Assembly (NCBI GenBank): GCA_033064195.1
Contig: JARBJD010000595.1
Location: forward strand, 1 to 30,565
From: Blattamonas nauphoetae
Taxonomy: Eukaryota > Preaxostyla > Oxymonadida
Length of the DNA stretch: 30,565 bases
Reading direction: 5' to 3'
Shown here: piece after piece, positions 24,369 through 30,565 of the stretch
How the letters are laid out: each line of letters opens with the position of its first letter
Position numbering within the stretch: position 1 is the first letter of the stretch
The notes under the pieces: generated by a model
Databases searched by the model: none
The model's input: only the letters and a program-made list of their open reading frames with translations
Told to the model about the DNA's origin: nothing
Position numbers and translations under genes: made by a program

Positions 24369-26057
24369 TCAATATCCTCTCTTCACTTCTTCATATGCTT
24401 CCTGGAGTCGACGATCAATGACATATCGCACTCGTGGCTGTCCATTCTCAATCCAGAACAACCAGTATGTTGCCTGATGTAGTGCCAAAATTGGTGGAGG
24501 AGGACCTTCTGGAGTTGAGGTGAAATATGGATCGAGTTCTCCCTGATTGATTGGTGATCCTCTGTAGACGATATTCACAGATTCTGCTGTTGAGATCCCA
24601 TCTTCACCACCAGCGATTTCACTTCGATCTGTTGGAACCATGAATGTGAATGAAGTAGCATCCGTAACTGCTCTGGTTCTCTTAAACGACCCTCCATTGT
24701 GGCTAGCAATACGTGACATACAAATTGAATTCTCAAACTCTTCCGTTGCGGAACAACCAATGAAGTCACCATTCACCATCATCATTTGATAGAACTCAGG
24801 TGATATCGTTGACATTGGGAAATTGGGAAAGTTGGATCCAAGCATTTCGAATAAGCCAACATAATGAGGATTTCTGAAGACTGTACATTCATTTGGTCTT
24901 TCAGGGAATAAGCACATTAGATTCAGAAGATTGTTGAGTTTGATGCTGATGTTTGATCTCACTCCCATTGCAGTCGCTTGTGATTGAAATGACTGTGTGT
25001 CAATTCTTTCTGCTTTCAGGACATAAACAGTTTTGGAATATGTGTTGAAGAGGGATTGTTTCGTTGCATCAGTGATTTGATATCCGTAGCAAACTGATGT
25101 GACTTTATCCACTGATGAAGACCAGACAGTTGAAGTGGATACCTTCGTTCTAACCTCATTAACAGTTGTGGCTGTATGATGAGCAGTTTGATCGTATTGA
25201 ATCACTGGATTTCCAATTTGGGTAAATTCTTGTGTCAGAGTGGAGTATTCATTCTCACCCAGTTGATGCATTCCATCTTGATCAACTATAGTAGTAATAT
25301 TTTTGTCTGGAAATAGATCTCTGACCACCTCAAGTGTTTTTCTAACAACAGTTGAAACTCGAACGGGACAATACACAAGTGAATCTGTTGTCAAGTGAAA
25401 TCTCAAACGTAAATTGCCAAAGATGGAATTGGGATACTGATCAAAGGTACTCAATGGGAGGAGGTTCACAAATGGAATAACCAGTGGAATTGTCGCGGTG
25501 AAAGGTGCTTTGTTTCCATTGAGTGTTGGAACAAAATAGAATCCACACACGCTTGGATCCATTCTCTGGACATTTTCAAAAAGACTGTAGCAATGTTTCA
25601 TGTTGTTTTTCTCTTCAAAAGACTTGAAAGTGTGATACAGAAATGATTCGTGAACATGATTATTCTGTAGTGAATTGTCAATGATGTTTCCTTTACTGTC
25701 GACGAGTCTCATGTCTCGAATTGCATCTGATGATGATTTATATCCGTAGAACATTCCATATTGTCCAATCATCCCAAATTTAGCTCCATCGAATGGCTGG
25801 TAAAAAGGAACAGTAACAGTTAGATCTATGCGTAAATGACTCTTCGCAAACTCAGTCACATCATGACCGTCATAGCACAATGGAACTTCAATCTCGTCTC
25901 CAATTCTGCATGGCATGGGAGGATTTGTTGGATGCACTTCTTGGATGGAGTAGATGTGAGGTTCTGAATCCCATTGTTTTGGCAGATATGATTGCACTTC
26001 GATTTGCTCAATTAATGTCGATGTTGGTTTTGATTGATTAGATCTGAAACTTCTCAT
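24369..26057 (-). CDS. second double-jelly-roll-type capsid protein, 562 aa
   Basis: A divergent paralogue of the adjacent major capsid protein. Matching landmarks occur in the same order: GDEIEVPL against GQEIIIPL; GYKSSSDAIRDMRL against GLKHSASIFRDLTV; KHCYSL against KHCHTP; CGFYFVPL-like against AGVYIPL; IFGNLRLRFH against LFGDLKLSVH with CPV/CSV next; and near the C-terminus PINQGELDPYF against PIYQGNLDTYY, PPPILAL against PAPILAT, and a Trp-rich strand. The length and motifs suit a second shell protein, perhaps for special capsomers. Only element 2 shows it in this window; in element 1 the place lies outside. It has a strong late-like leader and the frame looks whole. Confidence 0.75.
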   Translation of the reverse strand: MRSFRSNQSKPTSTLIEQIEVQSYLPKQWDSEPHIYSIQEVHPTNPPMPCRIGDEIEVPLCYDGHDVTEFAKSHLRIDLTVTVPFYQPFDGAKFGMIGQYGMFYGYKSSSDAIRDMRLVDSKGNIIDNSLQNNHVHESFLYHTFKSFEEKNNMKHCYSLFENVQRMDPSVCGFYFVPTLNGNKAPFTATIPLVIPFVNLLPLSTFDQYPNSIFGNLRLRFHLTTDSLVYCPVRVSTVVRKTLEVVRDLFPDKNITTIVDQDGMHQLGENEYSTLTQEFTQIGNPVIQYDQTAHHTATTVNEVRTKVSTSTVWSSSVDKVTSVCYGYQITDATKQSLFNTYSKTVYVLKAERIDTQSFQSQATAMGVRSNISIKLNNLLNLMCLFPERPNECTVFRNPHYVGLFEMLGSNFPNFPMSTISPEFYQMMMVNGDFIGCSATEEFENSICMSRIASHNGGSFKRTRAVTDATSFTFMVPTDRSEIAGGEDGISTAESVNIVYRGSPINQGELDPYFTSTPEGPPPPILALHQATYWLFWIENGQPRVRYVIDRRLQEAYEEVKRGY

Positions 26058-26077
26058 TTATAGAAAAATAAAAAATA
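26055..26077 (-). promoter_or_regulatory. late-like promoter/leader of the second capsid gene
   Basis: The gene strand reads GTATTTTTTATTTTT-CTATAAATG. Confidence 0.55.
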
Positions 26078-26109
26078 CAATATCATTATTTTCTTTTACT
26101 GTTTTGTCT

Positions 26110-27969
26110 CTACATGATTCCTAAATCTTTGTGCAATGCTTTCAATGTGTGATTAGGATAGTACACAACTTTTGGTTCACCATTGCTGTATCGTAGTACC
26201 CACCATGTGGTTGCAGTGGTTGCTAGAATCGGTGCTGGAGGATGTGTAAATGTTGTCATGTCACCACCACTTTGACTTGGGTTGTATACATTATAGTATG
26301 TATCGAGATTACCTTGATAGATTGGATGGGATCTTAAAGTGACAGCAGTATTTCCTTTTGAACTGATCGAATCATTGCAGTTTGTTGGACATCCACTTCT
26401 CTGAGTAGGAAAGCACAGAAGGAAGTCAGTATTGTCATGAACTGGACGAACTCTTGTCATTGTTTCATTTGGATATGTTCCGTCACCAGTGAGTTTCTCT
26501 TCAACGAGAGAATCTGTAAGTGATCGCTCCAAATCATCAGGAACAGCTAGGTACGAATCGAGATTGAGAGTCGATAATGCAAATTGATAGAAGCGAGCTC
26601 CAATTGTTGTAGTCGGTTGTTCTGGATAATACCTGTTTTGCATTGTCACTTGGATGTTCTTCTGCATTGGATTATGGAAGCAAGTGACTTCATTGTCGTA
26701 ATGACGGAAGAGAAGCATAATGTCCTTTGCATTCACAACAACCATTTGCTGAGTACAATCAATTCCTGTTGCCGTTGGTGTCTTCTGAAATGGATAGAAT
26801 GAGATCTTTTCTGCTGGAATTGTTCCAGGACGATTTGTGTACATCTGCTTCAGATTCTCTTTCGCATCATCTTTCATTTTGTATCCAACACTCATGCAAT
26901 ATACATCATCAATCCGATAGTTTGTGACGTTTAATGAGATGTACTGATCCACGAATTCTGGTTCTATTGTCACGAGATTGGCTGTTGAGCAAACTATGTC
27001 TTTGGTAACTGTTGGTTGAAGAAATGATTGACCAATTTGAACGAAGTTCTTTGTGCATGAGGTGACGAGGTTGTTCAGAAAATATGGACGATGTTGAATA
27101 CAATTGAGAATTGCTGCTTTAATCGTTGGTGCTGCTGCTGTTCCAGTTACGAGTGATGATAGTGTATCTTTCAAAGTAAGTTCAGGATTCACAGAACAAC
27201 AAACAAACGCATCCTCATTCATGTGCACACTCAATTTCAAATCACCAAAGAGACATTTTGGATAGTCAGTCATTCCAGAGAAAATGAGAAGATCTTCAAG
27301 ATTAATCGACACACGAATTGGCACATCGATTGTGTCTTGAAACACTCCTGTTCCTGACGTCGTTGTAAAATCAGAAAGTGGAATATAAACACCAGCAACA
27401 GATTCATCATGAGTCCAAGCATTTTTCCAAGGTGTGTGACAATGTTTTCGATTCTCTAATTGACTCTTCGGTTTTATCATATTGTAAATGTGTGATTCCA
27501 TTGAGACATCATTGTTTGTTGTGCTGATGATTCTCTGATTGTTGTGAAGAACAGTAAGGTCACGAAAGATTGATGCAGAATGCTTGAGTCCAACGAAGAT
27601 GAAGATTCTCTCATTCATGTACGAGCCAATTTTACCTGCAGTTTGTTTCCAGTTGTTGACTTTCAGAGTTGCTGTCATCGTGAACGTAATGAAGGAATCA
27701 TCGATTTGACAGATGTCTTGATTACCAGTCAATGGAATGATTATTTCCTGTCCTGTGTAGAATCGTGCATTCTCTGATGGTTTCAATTCTTGAATAGAAG
27801 TACTGTGAGCTCCATCATTCATGAGGTAATTAATGTGATGTTCAGACATGAGTTGCTGTTGTATTTGGCCAATGTCATCTCGTGTGTATTCTATCCTTCC
27901 AGTGGTATTTCCAGTCAATGATGATGCTCCAGTTCTTTTGTTTGTCAGATGTGTTATATGCGAGTTCAT
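26110..27969 (-). CDS. Polinton major capsid protein, 619 aa
   Basis: Called the major capsid protein from its size (double-jelly-roll capsid proteins of Polintons are about 550-700 residues), its place in a block with packaging ATPase and small structural genes, and its beta-rich, Cys-poor sequence with conserved turns (GQEIIIPLTGNQD, VPIRVSINLEDLL, CLFGDLKLSVH, then a second barrel beginning near residue 330). I could not test the fold. It would form the shell hexamers. The frame looks whole from MNSHITHLTN to the stop. The start lies on the late-like motif TTTTTTATTTTT-GATAAAATG. It lies 52 bp upstream of its divergent paralogue, on the same strand. Confidence 0.85.
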   Translation of the reverse strand: MNSHITHLTNKRTGASSLTGNTTGRIEYTRDDIGQIQQQLMSEHHINYLMNDGAHSTSIQELKPSENARFYTGQEIIIPLTGNQDICQIDDSFITFTMTATLKVNNWKQTAGKIGSYMNERIFIFVGLKHSASIFRDLTVLHNNQRIISTTNNDVSMESHIYNMIKPKSQLENRKHCHTPWKNAWTHDESVAGVYIPLSDFTTTSGTGVFQDTIDVPIRVSINLEDLLIFSGMTDYPKCLFGDLKLSVHMNEDAFVCCSVNPELTLKDTLSSLVTGTAAAPTIKAAILNCIQHRPYFLNNLVTSCTKNFVQIGQSFLQPTVTKDIVCSTANLVTIEPEFVDQYISLNVTNYRIDDVYCMSVGYKMKDDAKENLKQMYTNRPGTIPAEKISFYPFQKTPTATGIDCTQQMVVVNAKDIMLLFRHYDNEVTCFHNPMQKNIQVTMQNRYYPEQPTTTIGARFYQFALSTLNLDSYLAVPDDLERSLTDSLVEEKLTGDGTYPNETMTRVRPVHDNTDFLLCFPTQRSGCPTNCNDSISSKGNTAVTLRSHPIYQGNLDTYYNVYNPSQSGGDMTTFTHPPAPILATTATTWWVLRYSNGEPKVVYYPNHTLKALHKDLGIM

Positions 27970-27990
27970 TTTATCAAAAATAAAAAACTG
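27967..27990 (-). promoter_or_regulatory. late-like promoter/leader of the major capsid gene
   Basis: The gene strand reads CAGTTTTTTATTTTT-GATAAAATG, the longest T-run among the capsid leaders. Confidence 0.55.
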
Positions 27991-28004
27991 TATTGCTTAT
28001 TTCT

Positions 28005-28047
28005 CTTTCCCTTTTTTCCGGAAAGGGTTCGAAGCCTCTAGCGAGAC
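28005..28047. repeat. hairpin plus 23-mer repeat, copy 1
   Basis: Contains the hairpin CCCTTT-TTTCCGG-AAAGGG (28,009-28,027) running into a 23-mer at 28,025-28,047 (GGGTTCGAAGCC to GCGAGAC) that is identical to 29,230-29,252. It lies at the 3' end of the small basic-protein gene, where element 1 has unrelated sequence. Confidence 0.65.
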
Positions 28048-28343
28048 TTTTTCAGTTTCTTCTTCTTTGGTTTCGGCTTCAGCTTTTCTTCCAGTTTCAG
28101 TATTTCTCCTCTGAGCTAGTTCGCTACTGCAGTGTTTCCTTCATTGATCGCTTGCTCATATTGTGCCATCTTTTCTGCATGGATTTGCTGATCCGATTTC
28201 ACATCTGGTATCATCTCAACACCTGTCTGTGCGACCTTAGAAATCAGTGGTCCAACGAAGGGAATGAGATTTAGAAATGGAGCTCCAACTCTGAGTATGT
28301 TTTTGCCAACTGCTGCTAATTTGGATAACCAACCTGGTGCCAT
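28030..28343 (-). pseudogene. small basic capsid-associated protein, broken copy (element 2)
   Basis: The homologue of the 107-residue gene at 1,855-2,178. The first 75 or so codons are almost identical (MAPGWLSKLAAVGKNILRVG, then EMIPDVKSDQQIHAEKM). The copy looks broken (about one break), and its 3' end overlaps the hairpin/23-mer segment. The start at 28,343 follows a late-like leader (ATATTTTTATTTTCCTAAAATG in two parts, 28,341-28,361). Confidence 0.7.
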
Positions 28344-28380
28344 TTTAGGAAAATAAAAATATTCGAATACTAGTGAATGT

Positions 28381-28689
28381 TTATCCTTTGAATTGAATTT
28401 TGGAATTTGACGAGAGTGGCATATCATCATTTGAGAATCGTCCATTTCGTGGAGGTTCGTACTCGATCATCTGCGGTTTTTGTTGACGATTGATCGCCTT
28501 CTTTTGTTGAGAAACGTCCATCATTCCACCTAATCCATTGAGTATTCCACCTGCTGTTTGACCGAATTTACTGTTCGTTTGAGAGAGCAATCCACCACCG
28601 ACTTGAAGCAATGTTGGAGCTAGAGGTTTGATGAATTGAAAGAATTGCTTGCCGATATTTTTGAGTTTGTTGAAACTTCCTGGTGCCAT
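28381..28689 (-). CDS. small hydrophobic capsid-associated protein, 102 aa
   Basis: Residues 1-25 (MAPGSFNKLKNIGKQFFQFI) form a likely amphipathic helix; 26-60 are hydrophobic and Gly-rich (LLQVGGGLLSQ, GGILNGLGGMM); the rest is Gln- and Asn-rich with an EPPRNGRFSNDD motif. Both this and the 107-residue protein open with MAPG, a short aromatic step and an amphipathic helix, so they may be distant paralogues or share a capsid-binding leader. A lytic or internal virion peptide like adenovirus pVI is a reasonable guess only. It has a late-like leader GTATTTTTTATTTTT-CTATAAATG. Confidence 0.75.
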   Translation of the reverse strand: MAPGSFNKLKNIGKQFFQFIKPLAPTLLQVGGGLLSQTNSKFGQTAGGILNGLGGMMDVSQQKKAINRQQKPQMIEYEPPRNGRFSNDDMPLSSNSKIQFKG

Positions 28690-28710
28690 TTATAGAAAAA
28701 TAAAAAATAC
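28687..28710 (-). promoter_or_regulatory. late-like promoter/leader of the 102-aa gene
   Basis: The leader core is identical to that of the second capsid gene (26,055-26,077), over about 20 bases. Confidence 0.55.
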
Positions 28711-28736
28711 AATTCATTTATAATTTTAACGAGGAA

Positions 28737-28777
28737 ATAATCTCAGAAGAGATTTCTGCCCTAACGGGGTATTGCTT
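28737..28777. repeat. small hairpin segment after the 209-aa gene
   Basis: AATCTC-AGAA-GAGATT (28,739-28,754) is followed by CCC-TAAC-GGGG (28,760-28,770). Element 1 lacks the segment. It sits between two similar words, TAACGAGGAAAT and TAACGGGGTATT, as a short insertion with a flanking duplication would. Confidence 0.5.
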
Positions 28778-29387
28778 TCGTCAGAGAAATGCCATAATTG
28801 AGAATAGTGTTGTATGCTTCATTGTAGGCAATACTCATGTCTTTTCCTCCAACAAGGATCTTGAATATTGTTCGAAAGATTGGGAGTTTATTCAGACATA
28901 AGCACTTATCAGACAGGTCATCCAATTCGATCACCACATCGTTGATTCCTGTTAGTGTAGCATTCAGAGCACATAAATCACTTTGGTTTGTGATCAGTTT
29001 CTTTGATGGTTCAATGAGATTATTCAGTAGTTTCTTTTCACAAGCAAATGCATTCTTGTACACTAACAGTAGTTGATCTTTGAATGCTGAAATGTTGGAA
29101 GTGTATTCCCTCAGTGGAATTGTTCGACTTTGGATCGGAGCTGATGGATATGTCTCCAATGGTGGATCGTAAGCACCTCGTTCATTGGATACCACAGGCT
29201 CAGAGCATACTCTTTCTCTCCCCAAAGGAGGGTTCGAAGCCTCTAGCGAGACCATCTCCATCTTCGATCCTCTATTATCTACACCAGCTTTGCTCCTATC
29301 CTCGATGATGACATTGTTGGTGATTGATGTTGGTACTGAAGAAGAACTTGTGTGTTTCGTAAATTGACAACTTAGAATTGGTTGCAT
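28761..29387 (-). CDS. unknown Polinton protein, 208 aa (element 2)
   Basis: The homologue of 2,565-3,155. The start is at the ATG at 29,387 (MQPILSCQFTKH). The C-terminal 120 residues differ from element 1 at only a few positions. The linker at residues 30-75 is replaced: it contains the hairpin and 23-mer segment (translated ...SLEASNPPLGRER...), absent in element 1, while the frame stays open. Not a recognised family; a structural or scaffold role is inferred from conservation and neighbours. Confidence 0.75.
   Translation of the reverse strand: MQPILSCQFTKHTSSSSVPTSITNNVIIEDRSKAGVDNRGSKMEMVSLEASNPPLGRERVCSEPVVSNERGAYDPPLETYPSAPIQSRTIPLREYTSNISAFKDQLLLVYKNAFACEKKLLNNLIEPSKKLITNQSDLCALNATLTGINDVVIELDDLSDKCLCLNKLPIFRTIFKILVGGKDMSIAYNEAYNTILNYGISLTKAIPR
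29212..29252. repeat. hairpin plus 23-mer repeat, copy 2
   Basis: A CTCC-CCAAA-GGAG hairpin leads into the 23-mer at 29,230-29,252, identical to 28,025-28,047. The core GGTTCGAAGCC also fits the RNA polymerase III B-box pattern GGTTCGANNCC, perhaps by chance. It is inside the 208-residue reading frame. Confidence 0.65.
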
Positions 29388-29417
29388 CACTTTCTATAAA
29401 AATAAAAAATATATATT
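29388..29417 (-). promoter_or_regulatory. late-like promoter/leader of the 208-aa gene
   Basis: The gene strand has ATATTTTTTATTTTTATAG, then AAAGTG and the ATG. Confidence 0.55.
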
Positions 29418-29430
29418 AATGTTTTTAAAT

Positions 29431-30393
29431 TCACATTTCTGCTCGATCGATAGCTCCCATTCCAGAACTGTCCAACTGTGCAAATCGATAATACCCAGGC
29501 ATTTCAGATTGGTATCCACTGATATCATCATCTGTGACTGTTTTGAATGCTTTGGCTTTCAGTTTATTAACTTCTGTTGATATGTGAGTTGAATAGCGAG
29601 TACAGTATTCCGATAAATACGTTGTATCTTGAGTGATCATTTGGAGAAACACTGGATAAATCTGATCTTTGAAGGCTTTCTTTTGTTTCATACTGGGATT
29701 GTAGTCCTGAACATGATCATGAAGCCATTGATCCCACATCAGTGATGCAATCTGTGATTGAATTGAATTGAACACCATATTGTCTAACACATTCTTGCTG
29801 GGATCAGCTGGATTGCTTCGATTTGCACGAGTTATTCCCAATGTGTCTGTCATGTGTTCACCAACAGCTCTCTTCATTATTGCGTATGGTTGTTGAGATC
29901 GTTTGGTCTTCATCTCTTCATAGCTGATGTCTCGATAATTGGTTGGTAAATCGTATGTTCCATTTTTGAGGAAATTCCGATGTACAGCTTTGATTTTCCT
30001 TCCATTCTCTTGATTGAACGATGTGTATGGTTTCTGTCTTCGCATGTCTGGTGTTGGATTCATTGCATAGTATGTCTCTTTGACTGGTCTGCTGTTGTAT
30101 GGAGTGAGCATAGCACCATTGACTGCAATCAGATCTCCAGTATCATTATCGTAGACCATCACATCAGGAACTTGTCCATATTGTTCTACTTTCGCAGTCC
30201 AATTTCGTCCAGTTCTCGCAATATACTCACGAGCTGATGGAAGACTACATAGAGCATCGTTGCGTCTGGTTTGAATATCATCGTCGGCATAGATTCGTTT
30301 CAATGCTGCTTGAGTCTCCGGTCCGTATCTCATTCTTGGTTTCTTCGCTTGTGTTTTTCTTTGTGGTTGAACGTACACTATCTTTTGTGACAT
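29431..30393 (-). CDS. 320-aa structural protein, minor-capsid candidate (element 2)
   Basis: The homologue of 3,190-4,143. Conserved blocks are RIYADDDI, PSAxEYIxRTGxNW, DVMVYD, YYAMNPTPDMRRQ, QQPYAIMK, DNMVFNSIQSxIAS and MWDQWL. Identity is clearly lower than for the capsid or 208-residue proteins, above all in the C-terminal 70 residues, suggesting a faster-changing surface. The start at 30,393 is preceded by a late-like leader with the same GTATGAAAACACA spacer as element 1. The role is inferred from position only. Confidence 0.75.
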   Translation of the reverse strand: MSQKIVYVQPQRKTQAKKPRMRYGPETQAALKRIYADDDIQTRRNDALCSLPSAREYIARTGRNWTAKVEQYGQVPDVMVYDNDTGDLIAVNGAMLTPYNSRPVKETYYAMNPTPDMRRQKPYTSFNQENGRKIKAVHRNFLKNGTYDLPTNYRDISYEEMKTKRSQQPYAIMKRAVGEHMTDTLGITRANRSNPADPSKNVLDNMVFNSIQSQIASLMWDQWLHDHVQDYNPSMKQKKAFKDQIYPVFLQMITQDTTYLSEYCTRYSTHISTEVNKLKAKAFKTVTDDDISGYQSEMPGYYRFAQLDSSGMGAIDRAEM

Positions 30394-30454
30394 TGTGTGT
30401 TTTCATACAAAATAAAAAAACCAAAAGTATATTTTAATTAGAGTTAAATCACAA
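30394..30454. promoter_or_regulatory. divergent promoter between the 320-aa and ATPase genes
   Basis: Aligns with 4,144-4,202: TTTTTTATTTTG towards the left gene, TATATTTTAATT towards the ATPase. Confidence 0.5.
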
Positions 30455-30565
30455 ATGAACAAATCGAATATGGCTAAACCAATGCAAAATTGAGTGAAGC
30501 ATCAAATAGGAATGTTTCTCATGAAGTGCAATCACAATGCATCCAGACTTGAATTTCAATCGCAA
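30455..30565 (+). pseudogene. packaging ATPase, 5' end only (element 2)
   Basis: DNA clearly similar to the first part of the ATPase gene of element 1 (from about 4,310), cut by the window edge before the Walker A motif. It lacks the 69-bp segment found in element 1. The visible part looks broken; too little is present to judge the rest. Confidence 0.6.

Larger units (their letters stand above)
20505..30565. mobile_element. Polinton/Maverick element 2 (left-hand part)
   Basis: A sister of element 1 in the same orientation, starting with its left terminal repeat near 20,505 and running off the window inside the packaging ATPase gene. It supplies the genes that element 1 lacks in this window: the spike-like S74 gene, a 136-residue gene and a second capsid-like gene. 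The major capsid gene is whole. One small gene and the edge ATPase look broken, so about two or three breaks are visible. The polymerase and integrase are expected to the right of the window. Confidence 0.88.

Noticed and set aside
28025-28047. tRNA gene suggested by GGTTCGAAGCC
   Set aside because: No cloverleaf, acceptor stem or A-box can be placed around either copy; only a B-box-like word is present.

Overview
The window is AT-rich eukaryotic DNA holding two Polinton/Maverick-type virus-like elements in the same orientation, with about 5.6 kb of non-Polinton DNA between them. The host looks like an oxymonad protist. The basis is two fragments (16.2 kb and 19.4-20.3 kb) of a lineage-specific protein family that I associate from memory with Blattamonas nauphoetae; this is unverified.

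Element 1 (1 to about 14,915) is the right-hand part of a Polinton whose left end lies outside the window. From left to right it has a broken major capsid gene, two small capsid-associated genes, a 196-residue protein, a 317-residue structural candidate, the packaging ATPase (plus strand), a 119-residue coiled-coil protein, an rve-type integrase and a 1468-residue protein-primed family B DNA polymerase. A small repeat-protein gene and a terminal inverted repeat (TIR) of about 2.8 kb, which carries a second repeat-protein gene, complete it. Element 2 (about 20,505 to the window edge) is the left-hand part of a sister copy. It has a TIR of about 2.5 kb with the same repeat-protein gene, an S74-chaperone spike-like gene, a 136-residue gene, a second capsid-like gene of 562 residues, a whole major capsid gene of 619 residues, then the same small genes as element 1 up to the start of the ATPase. 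Overlaying the copies suggests a full element of about 21 kb. Each copy carries a few breaks, mostly confined to a few genes, so both look like fairly young fossils.

The middle (about 14,915-20,505) holds a 5'-truncated pogo/Tigger-like transposase, a C-terminal fragment of the host family, thirteen copies of a 65-bp minisatellite, about 1.7 kb with no recognisable gene, and an N-terminal fragment of the host family that runs almost to the edge of element 2.

The most interesting signals are these. (i) Two promoter classes overlap the start codons: an early-like 21-nt motif shared by PolB and every repeat-protein gene, and a T-rich late-like motif before structural genes and integrase. (ii) The TIRs carry a repeat-protein family ending each unit in W..G.RPH. 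(iii) A 345-bp non-coding TIR core is about 99% identical between elements whose neighbouring genes have diverged far more. (iv) Two divergent capsid paralogues lie side by side. (v) An S74 self-cleaving spike-like gene sits directly behind the TIR. (vi) Short GC-rich hairpin segments, two sharing an identical 23-mer, lie in otherwise AT-rich genes. All similarities were judged by eye.
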